Counted from the stretch's first letter, positions 27,200 to 41,769 are shown. The stretch: DNA of 64,000 nt from Pardosa pseudoannulata (GCA_032207245.1 CM063498.1:53356169-53420168), one strand, 5' to 3'. A program made the numbers and translations. The notes: a model not told the origin generated them from the sequence alone.

Positions 27200-27579
27200 T
27201 ATATGTAAAACTATTTAACATTTTATTCTATTAAGTCTGTAAGCAGTCTAAATAGCTGTAATGAAAACTGACGTCTTAAAAGCTTCTTTTTGCAAACATT
27301 GATTTTCTAAAAGCAATTAAAATTTCGTAGTTGATTACAAATTAAACTCAAGTCATTAATTTTTTGACTGGTAAGTTTATCTCCCTTGATTCTTCGATCA
27401 CTTACGTTTTCTTATTTACTCTTGAAATTGACTATTTATTCCAATGAAAGAAACTTGTATCATTTAATACTGCAAAGCGCTATAGAAACTAATTTATTTC
27501 ACTTTCAATCAAAATATTGAATGTTTACTGTGGTAGTTGCAAGATATTTATGCAAACATGGTTACAACTTCAATATAAA
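27200..27579. other. satellite fragment and intergenic sequence
   Basis: 27200-27275 resembles the TAAGCAGTATAAATAGCAGT segment of the satellite to the left, so Rep-X and its arrays were inserted into, or formed within, the satellite edge. Nothing else recognised. Confidence 0.5.
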
Positions 27580-28020
27580 ATCTTAGTAAATTTAAACTAT
27601 CTTAGTTATTGCTTTAAATTAGCTGTATTGTAAATGTTTCATGCGTATGTCTTTTACTCATAATGGACCACATGTCACATGAATTAAGGCAAAAGTGAGT
27701 GTCTTTCGTTTCACGAGAATAGCTAGGTTTAAGGACCGTCTTAGGTCATGTGAGTTCTTGGACTTAACAGGAAACCTCCAGGCTTATCTTGCCACCAAGC
27801 TATTACAAATCATAGTAAATTTAAACTATCTTAGTTATTGCTTTAAATTAGCTGTATTGTAAATGTTTCATGTGCATCTCCTTTGCGCAAATGGACATCA
27901 TGCCACATGAATTACGGTAAAAGGGAGTGACTTTCTTTTCACGAGAATCGCTAGGTTTAAGGACCGTCTTAAGTCATGTGGGTTCTTGGACCTGACAGGC
28001 ACCCTCCAGGCTTAGCTTGC
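27580..28020. repeat. direct duplication of about 230 bp
   Basis: AGTAAATTTAAACTATCTTAG occurs near 27584 and again near 27813. Similarity continues through a CACGAGAAT(A/C)GCTAGG segment and ends at a CCTCCAGGCTTA(T/G)CTTGCCACC segment. Copies are collinear with scattered changes. Confidence 0.85.
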
Positions 28021-29099
28021 CACCTCCAGAGGTATCATTTAAGAAATTGGAGGCCATTGTGATAAGAAACATATTTTACGTGTACCAGTCGCCTTGGATG
28101 AACACATCGGATCTTATACCGGCCATAGCCCTGAAACTGGAACCTTTCAGTTATATGATTATTTCCTCTGCCAAATCAACTACCTCAGGTCAGATAGAAT
28201 TACATAGAGGGTATAAAATGTTATATCTCAAGTAATTAATCTTAGTTCCATTTTGCGTTGATCAAATAATATAAAATAGCAGAAATCAAACAAAGTACAC
28301 AGGTGAGACAAAGGTTGACAAGGTTACTTTAGAAAAAAGCTGAAAGCAAAATCTAATAAGTAGAAAAAAAAATTATCTAATTGGAACAAATACAGTACAT
28401 TGAGGTGATAAATTGTAGAGTTTTTTCGCATTTCCATAATGAGAAAAATTATACCAGGTTTTGAAAAAGCAACAAAACCCATCTGTTGTGCTTCCCCGTT
28501 TTCGTTAGTATTTCTACCTATGTTTTTTTTTAAATTTTCTATTCAAGTACTATTTGTTTAGATAATTAATGCAAATGTGTTTCGAAAGAAAATAAAGATA
28601 ATTAGGTTCTGACATGCATTGTTCGAAAGCGTAATTGCTTGAAAAATTATATTTATTACTGTCCAAAATTTACCGCTCAACTTTAAAAATAACGTACAAA
28701 TATTATTTTTTATGACAATATCATATGCAAAAATAATTTCATTCGATTTAAAAATAAAAACATTGACAAATGAGTAAATTGCATTAGAAATGCATATTTA
28801 TATATTAAATTTCCAAGCAGTTTAGAAAAATTAAAGTATTTAACATGTCTCCAGTGAAATTATGAAAATAAAACACAATGTTGAAAACATAAAAAAGTTG
28901 TTTACAGTCTCAAAATGTATGTTGATACATAAATATGTTGTATAAAAATGTTATAAATATATTGTATTAAAATTACGGGAAAAGTTTATCTACATAATAT
29001 TTTTATGTATGTAGCAATAAATATATAATTTAAACTTTATAACTAAATTTTTTTCAAACCATTAAGAAATGAAAAAAAATTTCAGTTCTAAATAAGATA
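28021..29099. other. intergenic sequence
   Basis: The 72-codon frame 28017-28235 (+) starts at the end of the duplication and reads through GC-richer sequence; no domain is recognised and the second half is compositionally ordinary. The remainder is AT-rich with no repeat seen. Confidence 0.45.
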
Positions 29100-29104
29100 A
29101 ATAT

Positions 29105-30345
29105 TGTGGTGAGGCGATTTAGATCATAAATAAAATTGATAATTATTATAATTGGTATAATTAATATGATTGATTAATTAATATAATTGGTAAAAATAAA
29201 AAGAGAAGTGAATTACTTGGGATCTAAATCTGACCCCATCACATCTTTTGTAAAGGGTAAAAGACAATAAAAATTAATTCAACGGATTTTTTCGTCGTGT
29301 GCGGTATTCTCGGGAGGGATTCTGATCCCAGTCCCAGATTAGAATCGCGTCTCCGTACATGACACTAAATAAGAATGTACCTTTGTGGAGTTATTTATGA
29401 GTCCCTAAGAGATAGTGCGAAATTCGAAGGGGCAAGGTTTTCCCATGTTTGCGGTTTCAAGGTGGGGTAAAGGAGACCAATAGATTTTTACAACTCTCCC
29501 GATTGATGAAAAGAAGTAAAAAATAAAATAGGTGAAAATAATATAATATAAGAAAAGTCAAGATGGAGGGGGTGTCCGGCAGTCGAGTCGAGGAGAAAAG
29601 TCCGAAGTTCAGTGTTTGAAAGTCGAGTAGAGAAGTCCGACGGTCAGAGGTCAGAAGGCGAAGGAGACGATTGTAACAGTGAGACTTCGGGAGGCCAAGA
29701 GAATAGCCTTAAGTTCGACAGAGACTCTGGAAACGTTGGAACCTCTCGCGGCTAACAGCAGTGTCCCTGTATCAAATATTACGGCCGCACCCCAAATACT
29801 GAGAAGGAAGCTCCTGACCAGAGGTGGTACGGAAGAATTAAAACTGCTACTACACCAGTCGATATTACCTAAACCCAGTCCTAGACAGCTCACAACCAGC
29901 GGTGTTCCTGGAAAACCAAATAGATTCACAAAGGTACTCATTATAAATATTTGAATTTGAGATTGGGTCCTCTTTCTTATATATATAGTTACCTAAGTGA
30001 TAGAAAGTTATTATTGTCAATTCTTAATTAGTGTGGCACCTAATTCAACGTGTTGATAAAATAAATCTTATGAAACTTGATCAAATGTTTGTATATTAGT
30101 CATGTATATATCATTATAGTAAATTTGCTTTTTTTTTATTTTAAGCTGATTTCAGTTACTCTTAATTTAGCTTATTAGTTTATTTTTTATTTTAAGTCTG
30201 CAGTCTCTCAGAACCTGTGTTTGAACTTAAATAGTCTATACAATGCAACTCAAATAATATTTAGTCTTTGTGACTAACAAAATAAATAACCATTATAAAT
30301 TTGATCATAGGTAAATACCAAAATTTACACGAGAGATACACGACA
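29105..30345 (-). mobile_element. solo LTR, family LTR-1, copy 3 (best preserved)
   Basis: Starts TGTGGTGAGG, ends CACGACA, and is flanked by a perfect 5-bp duplication AATAT (29100-29104 and 30346-30350). At 1241 bp it is collinear with copy 2 and, in reverse, copy 1. The likely sense strand is minus: TATATAAG near 29980, then the shared open frame at 29651-29941 (-). The inverted pair at the edge is 29105-29126 with 29221-29243. The exact duplication makes this the youngest-looking of the three. Confidence 0.87.
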
Positions 30346-30350
30346 AATAT

Positions 30351-32296
30351 AAATTTAACAACAGTGTTCGCGACATTTTACAGTTCTTTAGAATATTCAT
30401 AAAACAACAGTTTCGTTTTATCATTCCATTAAACAGACTATTTTAATAGATATTATTCTTGACTTGAAAGTCGCAATAAGTATGCATCTACATTTAAAAA
30501 ATGTTTTGAAATAAGACATTATCTCAGGATTACTACAAGGATATTTTGCTTACGAGAAAGCAAATTTTAAGAAATGGTTATTCGCTTCCGTGTTGCAACA
30601 GTTAAAAGTAAAAGCAGTTGTGTCGTTACTTCCATGCATAAGTAATCATTTAAAAGCATGTTACTCGTTAAATAAAAGTCTCTTTGTAGCAGGTTTCTCT
30701 CAGTTTTAATGGTATTTGCTGAAAACTATCTGAAGTAAAAGTACAGGTCTAGAATCATTTTTATTCTTTAAATTATTCTCCCAAGTGTACATTGAAGAGA
30801 TATGGCATAGCAGGTAACTGTGTGTGATTTGTTTACTGTGAAATATTACTTTATGTGTAATGTAGAAATTTTCCAAAATGCAAATGTGTAAGAAAGCATC
30901 TTTTAAGTGTTATTTTATAGGACGAAGCCCGAGCGTTACTCCCGAGGTTGCCAACACCGTAGTTAGAAATTATGTTCAGGGGGGGGGACCAAGGAGAAAT
31001 ACATTATTCTTTTGTGAATAATACTACAGGTTTTCTTCTGTATACCCCTAATGAGTAGTATCACACAATGTGGCTTTAAAATAACAAAATGATTAAAAAA
31101 GGATAAAATGAACAAATTTAAAGCTTAGGAATGAATAATGAAGTATCTACACAATGAATTTATTAGTAAAATTATCATTAAAAACATATTTTATATTTAT
31201 ATGTATGAATTTCTCCCTCGTTTTGCTATATACCCAAAATCTAGTCTAACTCCGACATTTTGAAGATTCTACGGGGTACCTGGGAAATTAGACCGAAGTC
31301 CGAATCTCCTGTTATGAGGATATCAATTACTCATTGAAATGTCCTTTCTTTTAAATGCAATACAATAAATATTTAATGAATAGTCACTTAAATTTGGGGC
31401 TCTAAACAGTTATGTAATATCCGTTAATAAGAGATCTAGTGTAACGTAATAAGTTGAAGCTATTTTAGAAGATAGAATCTGTCTCAAAATATTCATCATG
31501 GAACAAAACAGACAGATTATGGAAAATGATCTTGAGACGAATGACCATAGGGTTAGGTAGATAAGAGCCCCGCAAAACAATTATGGCCTCTTTCCGATAA
31601 CACTGTTATCTATGGCAGATGACACACACATACGTGGTCAATTTTCTTTCCACAAAAGTCTTTTAGAATTTTGGAATTTCGGTGAGGGACAGGTCCCTTA
31701 AATCCCCTCCCTTGCCTGCGGCCTTGTGGATTACCATTTTCGTCGAAGCATGCGAAGTCCAAGTCTCTCTCGGAGATAATTGTTTAATCTGGAAATTTGA
31801 AATTTCTACATGTAAATTCTACAAATTTCTCTTGAGTAGTGTGTTAAGATGATATCGATGAACATTTTGTTTTCATAATAAATCCACAAAACAGCAAATG
31901 CGATAAAATTTTAGAAAAGAAAGAAAATAAAATCAAACATATTGCACTTATAGGGATCTTAAAAACTATTCTTTAAAATAAGGCAAAGTAAATTTTACTA
32001 AATAATGTTATTTACTAATAAAAGTTGTTTTTATATATTACTAGACTATCTGACCAAGCTTCTATTCAAGCTTATTTAAGCTTTTATTTAAAAATAAATA
32101 TGTTTATTTAATTGGATCATTTTTAAGTTTTAAAACTTTTTTTTAATATTTTCTAATTAAAGGTTTAGTCGTAGTATATAAGAATATCTTATGTATTTTT
32201 GTGAAAATTATTTAAAATAGCTTTAAGACATTTACGATAATAGTAAATTTTATTCTGCTTTGGGCAGTAATTCGTATTATAATCAAAATATCTAAT
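30351..32296. other. intergenic sequence with GC-richer scraps
   Basis: AT-rich, with a G9 run at about 30979 and GC-richer islands near 30915-30960, 31235-31320 and 31680-31780 that may be old transposon pieces but match nothing here. No gene supported. Confidence 0.5.
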
Positions 32297-32763
32297 CTAG
32301 ATGTTCCGAAGTGTAGCTTGTTTGGGGCACATGAGCTTGAGCCATTTCGCCAATGTTAAAGGCCGAACGATGGCCGATTTATTTATTTGTATTTCCATTA
32401 CTGAATTTTTGAAAGAAAAGTCTTTGATTGACGACTGTTTTAAGTTCATTTGGGAATTTTTCATTATCACTGATTTCATATCCGTTAGATTTTGAAGAAA
32501 ATCTTCAGAATTAAATTGTCCTTCAAATATGGACGCATGGTATGGATTGCATTGAAGGCTTCTTTTTTATTCACTTTTGCAAAAGTTTGGACGATTTTTT
32601 CTCCGTCGTCGGAATCGCAGATTTCTTCATTTCCGGTAATACGGGCAATAAAATCATCTTTATTCAAATTTTCTTCGCAGCACTGTAAAGATTCTTCTAA
32701 CTCAACAATCTCACCAAAAGATAATCGAAGATCCCGAAATTTGACACTGAGGAGCTGGGTCAT
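32297..32763 (-). pseudogene. Tigger/pogo transposase, C-terminal end only
   Basis: Frame 1 (32763 down to about 32500) has the acidic linker, with EICDSDDGE, and a KEAFNAIHTMRPYL helix typical of the tail of Tigger/Jerky-type transposases. A one-base shift near 32505 is needed to continue as FLQNLTDMKSVIM and then LKQSSIKDFSFK, which matches the family's K-x-x-S-I-x-x-F-F end. The DNA-binding and DDE catalytic domains are absent. Not functional. Confidence 0.75.
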
Positions 32764-33079
32764 TTTATTAGCGTCTGGAGTGTCATCTACCTAGGACAAG
32801 CCGTACGTGACGAAAGAGTCCCTTTAATCAGACACAAAGAGAGGAGTACAGGTTTCTTGAAGTTTCACCACAGTACAATAATTTTAAAATAGTCCACTTG
32901 GTCATGAGTTCTGAGGTTTAAAATTTTCAGTCGCTCTAAAGAAAAATAATACGCTTGGGGTCGTTGTAATGATTCAAAATTAACATTATTCCTATGGTAA
33001 AATAATTAGGACTTTTTAAGATGGTCGTTCTCACGAAGGGGTCGTTGTATCGTATTGTCCTTAAAAAGAGATTCTACTG
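32297..33079 (-). mobile_element. truncated pogo/Tigger element
   Basis: The right edge reads, on the minus strand, CAGTAGAATCTCTTTTTAAG from 33079, followed outside by TA (33080-33081): the classic pogo/Tigger terminus and target. A GACCCC/ACGACC-rich leader follows, then the last part of the transposase. A matching left terminus was not found below 32297, so the element has lost its other end or it is too decayed to read. Confidence 0.75.
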
Positions 33080-33081
33080 TA

Positions 33082-33779
33082 TAATAATTAATTTCAGTTT
33101 ATTTACTATTTAAAATTAACGTTTTATTGTATCATATCCCCTGAGATTATCATGTATTTGCATGTAAGCGAGTGCATCATTAATTCCCTTCACCAATCTT
33201 TCGTAATTTTACTGTTCTGTAAAACAGAAAAAAATAAAATTTCTTTCTAAACATAATAGGTTCAAAAATGTCGATTAACATTTCCGTGTTAATTAAAATT
33301 CTCTACTCTTCAGGAGAAAATCCACTACTTTAGAACAAAAATAGCCGACTTTCAACATTTTCGGAGACTCTTTTATTAAATTAGGGTTGAAATTAAAATG
33401 AGACCCGAAACACTTTAGAAGTCTAGAGTGATGAAACTTCCAATAAATGTTTAAATTAACTCAAGGCTTCTCGAAGAGACATTGAGTAATTAATCCAGTC
33501 TATGTGAATGACTTTATCCGACATTAGAATCAAAGCAAAAATAAATCACTTTGCTTAAAATGCCAAACTAAATAATGTCAGACTAATTTACAATGTAAAG
33601 ACAGGCTAATATTAATGTATAATGGTGTTATAAAGTGGCCCTTCAGATGACCAAATGAAAGTATAAACAGAATAAACGACTACAAAATTAGATATAGTTT
33701 TAGTACTGTAAATAGCACTACATCTTTAGTTTGACTTTCAGTAATGATTGCTTATCTATTTTTTCACTAGGAAAGAACG

Positions 33780-33780
<1 letters not shown>
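33082..33780. other. AT-rich intergenic sequence
   Basis: Nothing recognised between the Tigger terminus and the next (TA)n array. Confidence 0.5.

Positions 33781-33830
<50 letters not shown>
33781..33830. repeat. (TA)n microsatellite
   Basis: About 47 bp of pure alternating TA. Confidence 0.95.
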
Positions 33831-33832
<2 letters not shown>

Positions 33833-33907
33833 TGGTACAGAGTTAAGGCGAATGGAAAACAGTATTTCTGCATAATAATATGTTTATTAACTCATACCTC
33901 TATTTGA

Positions 33908-34160
33908 AAGCAACTTGCGCCCTTTTCATTGTTAGTAGCGGAGCTAAGCATGGAATAGGTGTTGACAGCTCTATGACCACGTGCTCACTGATCTAATCTG
34001 TTTGCAAGCTCATCAAATAGTTCAAAAATGCTTCCGCCTGACCGGATTATATTAAAAGCTTACTCGAGCGTGGGTCTTTTTCATTTATTTTAGTATTATA
34101 AAAGCGTTCCTTTGCTAAAATAGCTGTTTACTGGCGTAATTTCCAAATACCCCTCTTTGG

Positions 34161-34166
<6 letters not shown>
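33908..34166. repeat. dispersed repeat Rep-X, copy 2
   Basis: Counterpart of 26775-27030 with the same landmark order and the same junction with (CA)n at its right edge. Confidence 0.6.

Positions 34167-34257
<91 letters not shown>
34167..34257. repeat. (CA)n(TA)n(TG)n microsatellite, perfectly self-complementary in plan
   Basis: CACACA (to 34198), TATATA (to 34225), TGTGTG (to 34257). The CA and TG arms can pair, so the array is a potential hairpin. Confidence 0.95.
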
Positions 34258-34259
<2 letters not shown>

Positions 34260-34864
34260 CGACGGCGACTAACCGACCCCAAATTTTACACTTGAAAATA
34301 ATTTTAAATTTGCCCCTATTATTTTTCTCGGTCCGGGCATACTGGTCTGCCAAGTGTCCGGCTAAATTTCTGTCCTGCAGAAACAATCAGTCGTCGTGGC
34401 CGAAAGTAATCTTTATTTCAACTTCTCAAAATAACACAAAATCCAGAAGCATGCAACCTGACGGTGTCAGAACGCTCTCTCTAATGCCAACCTTTTGCTA
34501 GAGAAGATTAGATATCGTATGTGGTTTAGTGTAGTGGGAAAATGCTGAGCCAACAGTTAATTGCTTAGAGTTAGTAACCTTTGATTACAGACATTTGCCA
34601 AAGTGTGGCATTCCAGATCACTATTAATTGCTGATCGTTACAGATTTTTCGGAGGAGAGTTATAACTTCCAGCCACATCATATTTGCGTTAAGAATCAAA
34701 GAACAAATTTCGGGGTTATGCTAAAGGAATGAAAACATTCTCGTTAAAATTGGATGGCTGGGAAATATGGTTAATATTAAGATTAGAAATTAAAATTTAG
34801 AGTAATGAATGGAAAAAGGGATAATTTTGGATATGCTTTAAGACTTAGATATTGATATTATTAC

Positions 34865-34865
<1 letters not shown>
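34258..34865. other. GC-richer unclassified block
   Basis: Starts TGTAACGACGGCGACTAACC and, read on minus, has AATAAAG near 34413. These features would fit the 3' part of an LTR on the minus strand, but there is no second copy or duplication to test it. The frame at 34157-34501 (+) depends on the microsatellite and is not credible. Confidence 0.3.

Positions 34866-34955
<90 letters not shown>
34866..34955. repeat. (TA)n microsatellite
   Basis: About 89 bp of alternating TA. Confidence 0.95.
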
Positions 34956-34956
<1 letters not shown>

Positions 34957-35163
34957 CTTTATATGCAAAATTCTTCTGTCCAAGTGTTTTTAATTAAAGG
35001 CTGGACTGATTTTGAGGAAATTTTCTGTATGTAATTAAGTTAATTCAAGAATGGTTTAGATTTGAAATTTGATTCGATAGAAAATGTTTTTACTAAAAAT
35101 GCAGAATTACGCGCTTATTGGGATTATTTTACGGTTTCTCAAAACCAATCACTGCTAACGTAT

Positions 35164-35235
35164 CTGGGGTGCAGTGTTCAGCTCTGCGGGCTTCAATACG
35201 AGAAGTTCCAGGATCAAATCCCCGAATCAATTTAT
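35164..35235 (+). other. weak tRNA-like sequence
   Basis: GGATCAAATCCCC near 35213 resembles box B and lies about 45 nt after a CAGTGTTCAGCTCTG segment that only loosely resembles box A. Possibly an old SINE head. The open frame 35062-35568 (+) across this area runs into the microsatellite and shows no family. Confidence 0.25.
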
Positions 35236-35314
35236 AATTTATATAAAAACATTTTACAATTTTGGATTTATAGCGTTAAAACAGGTCAACGTCTGTCTGG
35301 TCTTCTAGTATATG

Positions 35315-35966
<652 letters not shown>

Positions 35967-36036
<70 letters not shown>

Positions 36037-36085
36037 CCTATGTATATATGTTTATATACATACACATATATACATACATATATAT
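35967..36085. repeat. (TA)n microsatellite with ATGT/ACAT variants
   Basis: Alternating TA to 36032, then degenerate ATATATGT and ACATACAT units. Confidence 0.92.
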
Positions 36086-36940
36086 TTATGACATAAAAAA
36101 TGTGGTATATTAATGAATCATAAGTATTTAATGCATCTTCTTATCTTGATTTGCGGAAATTAACAAACCTCTTTTTAAAACTTAGGAATCAATATCACCT
36201 TATTAAACTAAAAAGGAAAGATGTATTTATGACCGTCAACAATCGTTCTGGAAACATGACTAGCATTTGCGACCACTGCTGGCAGATCTTCCTGCATACC
36301 TTAACATTTCTTTTGTTTAACCTGGCCATTTTAAGAAAGCAAATCATGAAGCTTTACAACAGAAACACAGAAAATTGCAAAACATAGCCTGTGACCACAG
36401 ATACAAAAGAATGGAAACCTCTGAAGGAAATATTTTTATTGATATGGTTTGTCTAATTCTGCTACTGACAATGTAGTGTACCGTGCTTGTTGTTCCATAT
36501 AAACATATAACTGATTACTGTTGAGAAATGTGGGTGATAAATACTATAAGCCGTCTTCTTCACAGCATCTTCTTGCTCGGCAAATAGCCGTTTGATGTAC
36601 TTAGATGCATAGACGATTATATTTAACACCTTAAAAAGAAGCATACGAGATTCTCTGCATTGATGAATAATCGTAATTATGGAGAAGGTTAAAATAAGTT
36701 TGATCATTTACCCGAGCTATTAGAATGAATTTTTGTCCTACAAAGGGCACAAAATAGCAGTGCATTCTATCACAAATTTCTTTCATACTTTTCACTGAAA
36801 TTAAAAGGCCAAAATAAAATTTTCTCCCTGATGCCAGAATTGTTTTACTAACAAATGGAAAGATGATTGTTAAACCCAATCTCTAAGTTCTCTAGTTTAA
36901 AACATCAATATCATTTATATTGTAGAGAAAATCATTCGCT
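36086..36940. other. intergenic sequence
   Basis: Several open frames of about 80 codons on both strands (36151-36387 +, 36462-36707 -, 36631-36879 -) have no known motif and overlap one another. No gene supported. Confidence 0.45.
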
Positions 36941-36942
36941 CA

Positions 36943-37012
36943 AAGATATCGTGGATCAGTCGGTAAAGTATTGGGTTATTAAACAGGAGGTCCCGTGTTC
37001 GAAAACAAGCGA
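36943..37012 (+). other. tRNA-like sequence (tRNA pseudogene or SINE head)
   Basis: TGGATCAGTCGG fits box A and GTGTTCGAAAACA fits box B at tRNA spacing, but box B has A for C changes. The flanks do not form a clear acceptor stem and there is no CCA. More likely a retroposed head than a working tRNA. Confidence 0.45.
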
Positions 37013-37079
37013 GGCAAGTTGCCTTTAAAAATTGATTTTAATTTGAATTTACTTTATATTAATATACTTTAATCATATA

Positions 37080-37290
37080 AATTTATGTTAATTATACTAC
37101 CTAATTTACTGCGGGCCTTCAAAGTCTGGAAGATTCCAAACCTGTATATAAGCAGAGATTACTTCAGTTGCGGGGAAATAAAACCTTGAGTTGGTCTTGA
37201 GCGTTTTCATTGAATTCACCACGTCCACCTCATCTACACGACAATAATATCACATCGCAATACGCTTCATTTGGCAATGTTACAAGGGGG
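37080..37290 (+). other. LTR-like fragment
   Basis: GTATATAAGC (37143-37152) followed by GGGGAAATAAAACC (37172-37185) puts a TATA box just ahead of a polyadenylation signal, as in LTRs with a short R. CTACACGACA (about 37236) equals the terminal bases of LTR-1. No 5' edge or duplication found. Confidence 0.3.
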
Positions 37291-38304
37291 GGGGGCGAAA
37301 GTTATGCACCTTGCAATATAACCACAAACAACCTATCCGTGAAACTCTAATGAAATTTCCTGCTGAAAAAGAGATTTCGCAAATGATATTTAAATGTACT
37401 ACCATTTACTATGCAGTAGATTTATTTTTTATTTGAATAATTCAAAGTTGCAAAGATCTTATTTGAACTCTTCATTTGATTCTCATAAATTTCACAAATA
37501 TAAAAGCGTATTGTACTTATTTGTTACTTCCCAAAATTAAAAGTCAATTTATTTGATTTGAACAAATGATTTCGTACTAAAACTAGCATAACTAATAATG
37601 TTCTAAAACTTAATGAAATCGAAAATTTTGATTTATTAGTGCCCAAATGGAATGTTATCTGTATTTGTATAACTTATCGAAAAAAGTGAACTTCCTACAT
37701 TATTTGCATATATAGAAAAAGGTTAACAAGACACCAGGCTAAAATTTTGTTTTATAAACTAGGTGTTTCTTTTATTTTATACACCCCATAAGATAAATCA
37801 ATACATTTCTGAAAATGTCTTTCTACTTGGAAAATAATTCAAATCATATTAACTTAAATATAAATTTTGATACTATAAAAACATACGAAATTGCTCGACA
37901 AATTCAGATCGTATACATACCCTTACTTTTTCTCATCTTAAACTTTCTGTTCAAGTGTTTATATTAGCGATTTTGCGCAACATTTACTGCAGACTGCAGC
38001 TTAAGCTTGTTTTACAAGAAAGTTTGATATATACAAGATGTTTTCTCCGACAAAGCCACTCATCTGTAATAAAACATGTCTCCAAGAGGAAATTCAATAC
38101 ATCGATAATCTTGCACTTGAAACATTTGTCAATACAAGGTGACAATAAAAGACTACTCTATAAACTTTTATAAAACTATATGTTTAACACTTTGCAAAAA
38201 ATGACACTCACTAAGTATGAGTGCTTTTGAAGTAACTAGCATACTAAAATAAAGTATTTTATAGGTTTATTATGTTTATTAATATAAAAACATATCTGTA
38301 TTTG
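37291..38304. other. AT-rich intergenic sequence
   Basis: Begins just after a G-run (about 37287-37295). Frame 37955-38173 (+) has no recognised motif. Confidence 0.5.
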
Positions 38305-38318
38305 TATTCATATATATG

Positions 38319-38360
<42 letters not shown>

Positions 38361-38381
38361 TATATATATATATATATACAC

Positions 38382-38422
<41 letters not shown>
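38305..38422. repeat. (TA)n with ACACAC and ACATAT interruptions
   Basis: Microsatellite forming the left border of the LTR-like unit at 38423. Confidence 0.93.
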
Positions 38423-39475
<1,053 letters not shown>

Positions 39476-41445
39476 GTATGTGTATGTATTTTTGTAGAGT
39501 TATATATAAAATACTCTGTATATATCTACAAGCATATAGGGGCTTCAATACAAGAACCGGGAAATCTATTGTGAAGTAGACATTACAGGGACTAGTAGGA
39601 GGCACATAGCATTGCTAATTTGGACACATATTTTTAGGTAACAAACGGTGTTTTCAGGTAGTTGAATTACATATCATTTATATAATAAATCAAGATTTCA
39701 CATTCGGTTGCAAATGAATGAATTCACAAGCTTTACGGACCTCTACATTGTCAAATCATGAAAGCTCTTGAAGCCGAATACTATGGACGACAGAAAGAAA
39801 TTTGAGATCCGGATGTCTCTATGCTAGTTTCCTCTAAGTCAGGAAAGGGGACTTTTAAATCACAGCTTGCACATATTGAGGTACTGAAGAATTCACATCA
39901 ATAATGTATTCTAAGCATATACAAATAAGAAACGTTTCGTATCTCAAATAATACCTTTCTATTGAACAATGTTCTGGTCTGCTCCCAAACGTAGGGCTCC
40001 CAACGAAAGAGCATTAACATATCTACAGTGTTATATAGTATTGATGTTTCTTTACCATCTACACCTCTCTTAGACTACTCTCTAAGTCTTCTATTAAGAT
40101 TTGCGATTGGGTTTAGTAAATTATACTAACAACCTGTGTAAAAAATTGTGTTTCAAGAATAATGATAGGGTGAGATAAAGCTGCAAATACTTTATTACAG
40201 AAATATACAACATTGCACAAGCTAACTGCCAATCTGTAGCATCAGAGTCGTTTATATATCACATTCGAGAAGCATCACTTCACTTCCGTTGGAATGCCTT
40301 AATTCTCAACAGCCTGTAAAATTTATTAAATCTCCTTTGTTACAAATGTTTTATGTAATGTAAGTTTTTGATTTATGATTATTAAATGTGTTTGTAGACC
40401 TATAATACCCCGTGTAATAATTTACTTTTCAAACATTAACAAATTTTATCATTTAGTATATAATCTTGAAAACATGTTTCCTAGATAATAATATCTTACT
40501 TTTAGTATATGCAAATGATGCTGTTACACTCTAACATTTAAATAAATTGAAAATCTTTGATGACTAAAGTAAGTGGATTTTAATACTCTCAAAGAAAAAT
40601 AAATTACTCTACTATTAAAAAGTTAAAATTCCCTTTTACTTCTTTCATCCCTTTTTAGTATTGTTTAATTGTATTATTTGATGGATTATGGTTTTATATT
40701 TTTACGTAGTTTGAAACTAAATTATATCTCTCATGAGATAAAAAATAAAAATAAATTCTTTTTATTTTATTTTTACAGTTGAGTCTCAAGGAAAAACCAG
40801 AACAAATCATTATATTTAGAGTGAACTATTATTTAAGTTTGAACTTTAATTCTGTTTTTATCCAATACATGTATTAAAAAAATGTATAATCTTCTTCAAT
40901 TATATGATGGAAAAAAATGAAAGATTAATATTTTTATTTAATTTAAAATTTTTCCTGATATATTATAGTATTTTATTTTAAAAGAGAAATAAAAACTACA
41001 TAAAAACCACAATTTCTGAAATGACATCGACATTACCTTTTTATTGACCAAGAAAACAAGCGGAGAGTGAAAAATCACCTGAAATGTCTAGAATTCACTT
41101 TTGAAGCATAGTTTGCAAAGTTCTGTCAGCGATCACTTTCACATTCTACATATTTCACGCTGGAAGACAGATGTCATTCTTGCTGTCATAAATGTCTAGA
41201 AGAAGGGAAATATTTTTCTTCACAACACAGTACATTTAAATCTAAGTAAATAATTTCGGGGAAACTTTTAATTTAAATAAGGAATGCAATTTTTCATTAG
41301 CAAGCTAAATTTTACCTCGGCTTTTGTATTTAAAAAAATAAAAGTAGTATATTTCCTTTTATTTTAATATAAACCGAGATTTGTAGCATAGGTATGTATT
41401 TATGACAGCCCTTATCATAATTTATTTTAGAGAAATTTCAAGATT
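39476..41445. other. intergenic sequence
   Basis: No gene recognised. 40868-40975 recurs at 42413-42510, so this flank took part in the local duplications of the SINE-B cluster. GGGCTTCAATAC at about 39540 also appears near 35189, perhaps by chance. Confidence 0.5.
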
Positions 41446-41540
41446 GATGACAAATACATTTAAACCATTTGGTAGTGTGCACACGTAAGTTATGTAATGA
41501 ATATTTTGATAAGTTCTAAGGTATAATACAATTCTTTCTT

Positions 41541-41769
41541 AAGAACAAATGTAGCTCAGTCGTCAAAGACAGTGACCTCGAGTTACCGGAGAGAAGGGGG
41601 AATCGGAGCTCAAGATGTCCAAAGAGCGTGTTTGTTAATAGCAGTTGAGGCATGTTGGTTCGTGGTCACAGTGTCTTCTATAAGTTACCATAAGATACCT
41701 CTGCAGGTGGCAGGCCCAGATGGGGGAATCTTCTGCTTGGTCTGTTCTTGATCTGCTTGTTCAGGTATT
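41541..41769 (+). mobile_element. SINE-B copy 1 (tRNA-like)
   Basis: GTAGCTCAGTCG (41551-41562) is a good box A and the GAATCGGAGCTC segment about 50 nt later is a weak box B. Landmarks after it are GTTCGTGGTCACAGT, ACCATAAGATACCTCTGCAGG and CTGCTTGGTC. Three copies share these. No target duplication seen. Confidence 0.6.

Noticed and set aside
28017..28235. 72-codon frame as a possible gene
   Set aside because: Starts at the end of a duplication, no recognisable domain, no splice or promoter context; kept only as a note.
31230..31330. Left terminus of the Tigger element (GATTCTAC and GAATCTCCTG segments)
   Set aside because: Orientation is wrong for a left end and similarity to the right terminus does not extend beyond a few bases.
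36943..37012. Functional tRNA gene
   Set aside because: Box A and B are present but box B is altered and no acceptor stem could be paired by eye; treated as a tRNA-like retroposed head.
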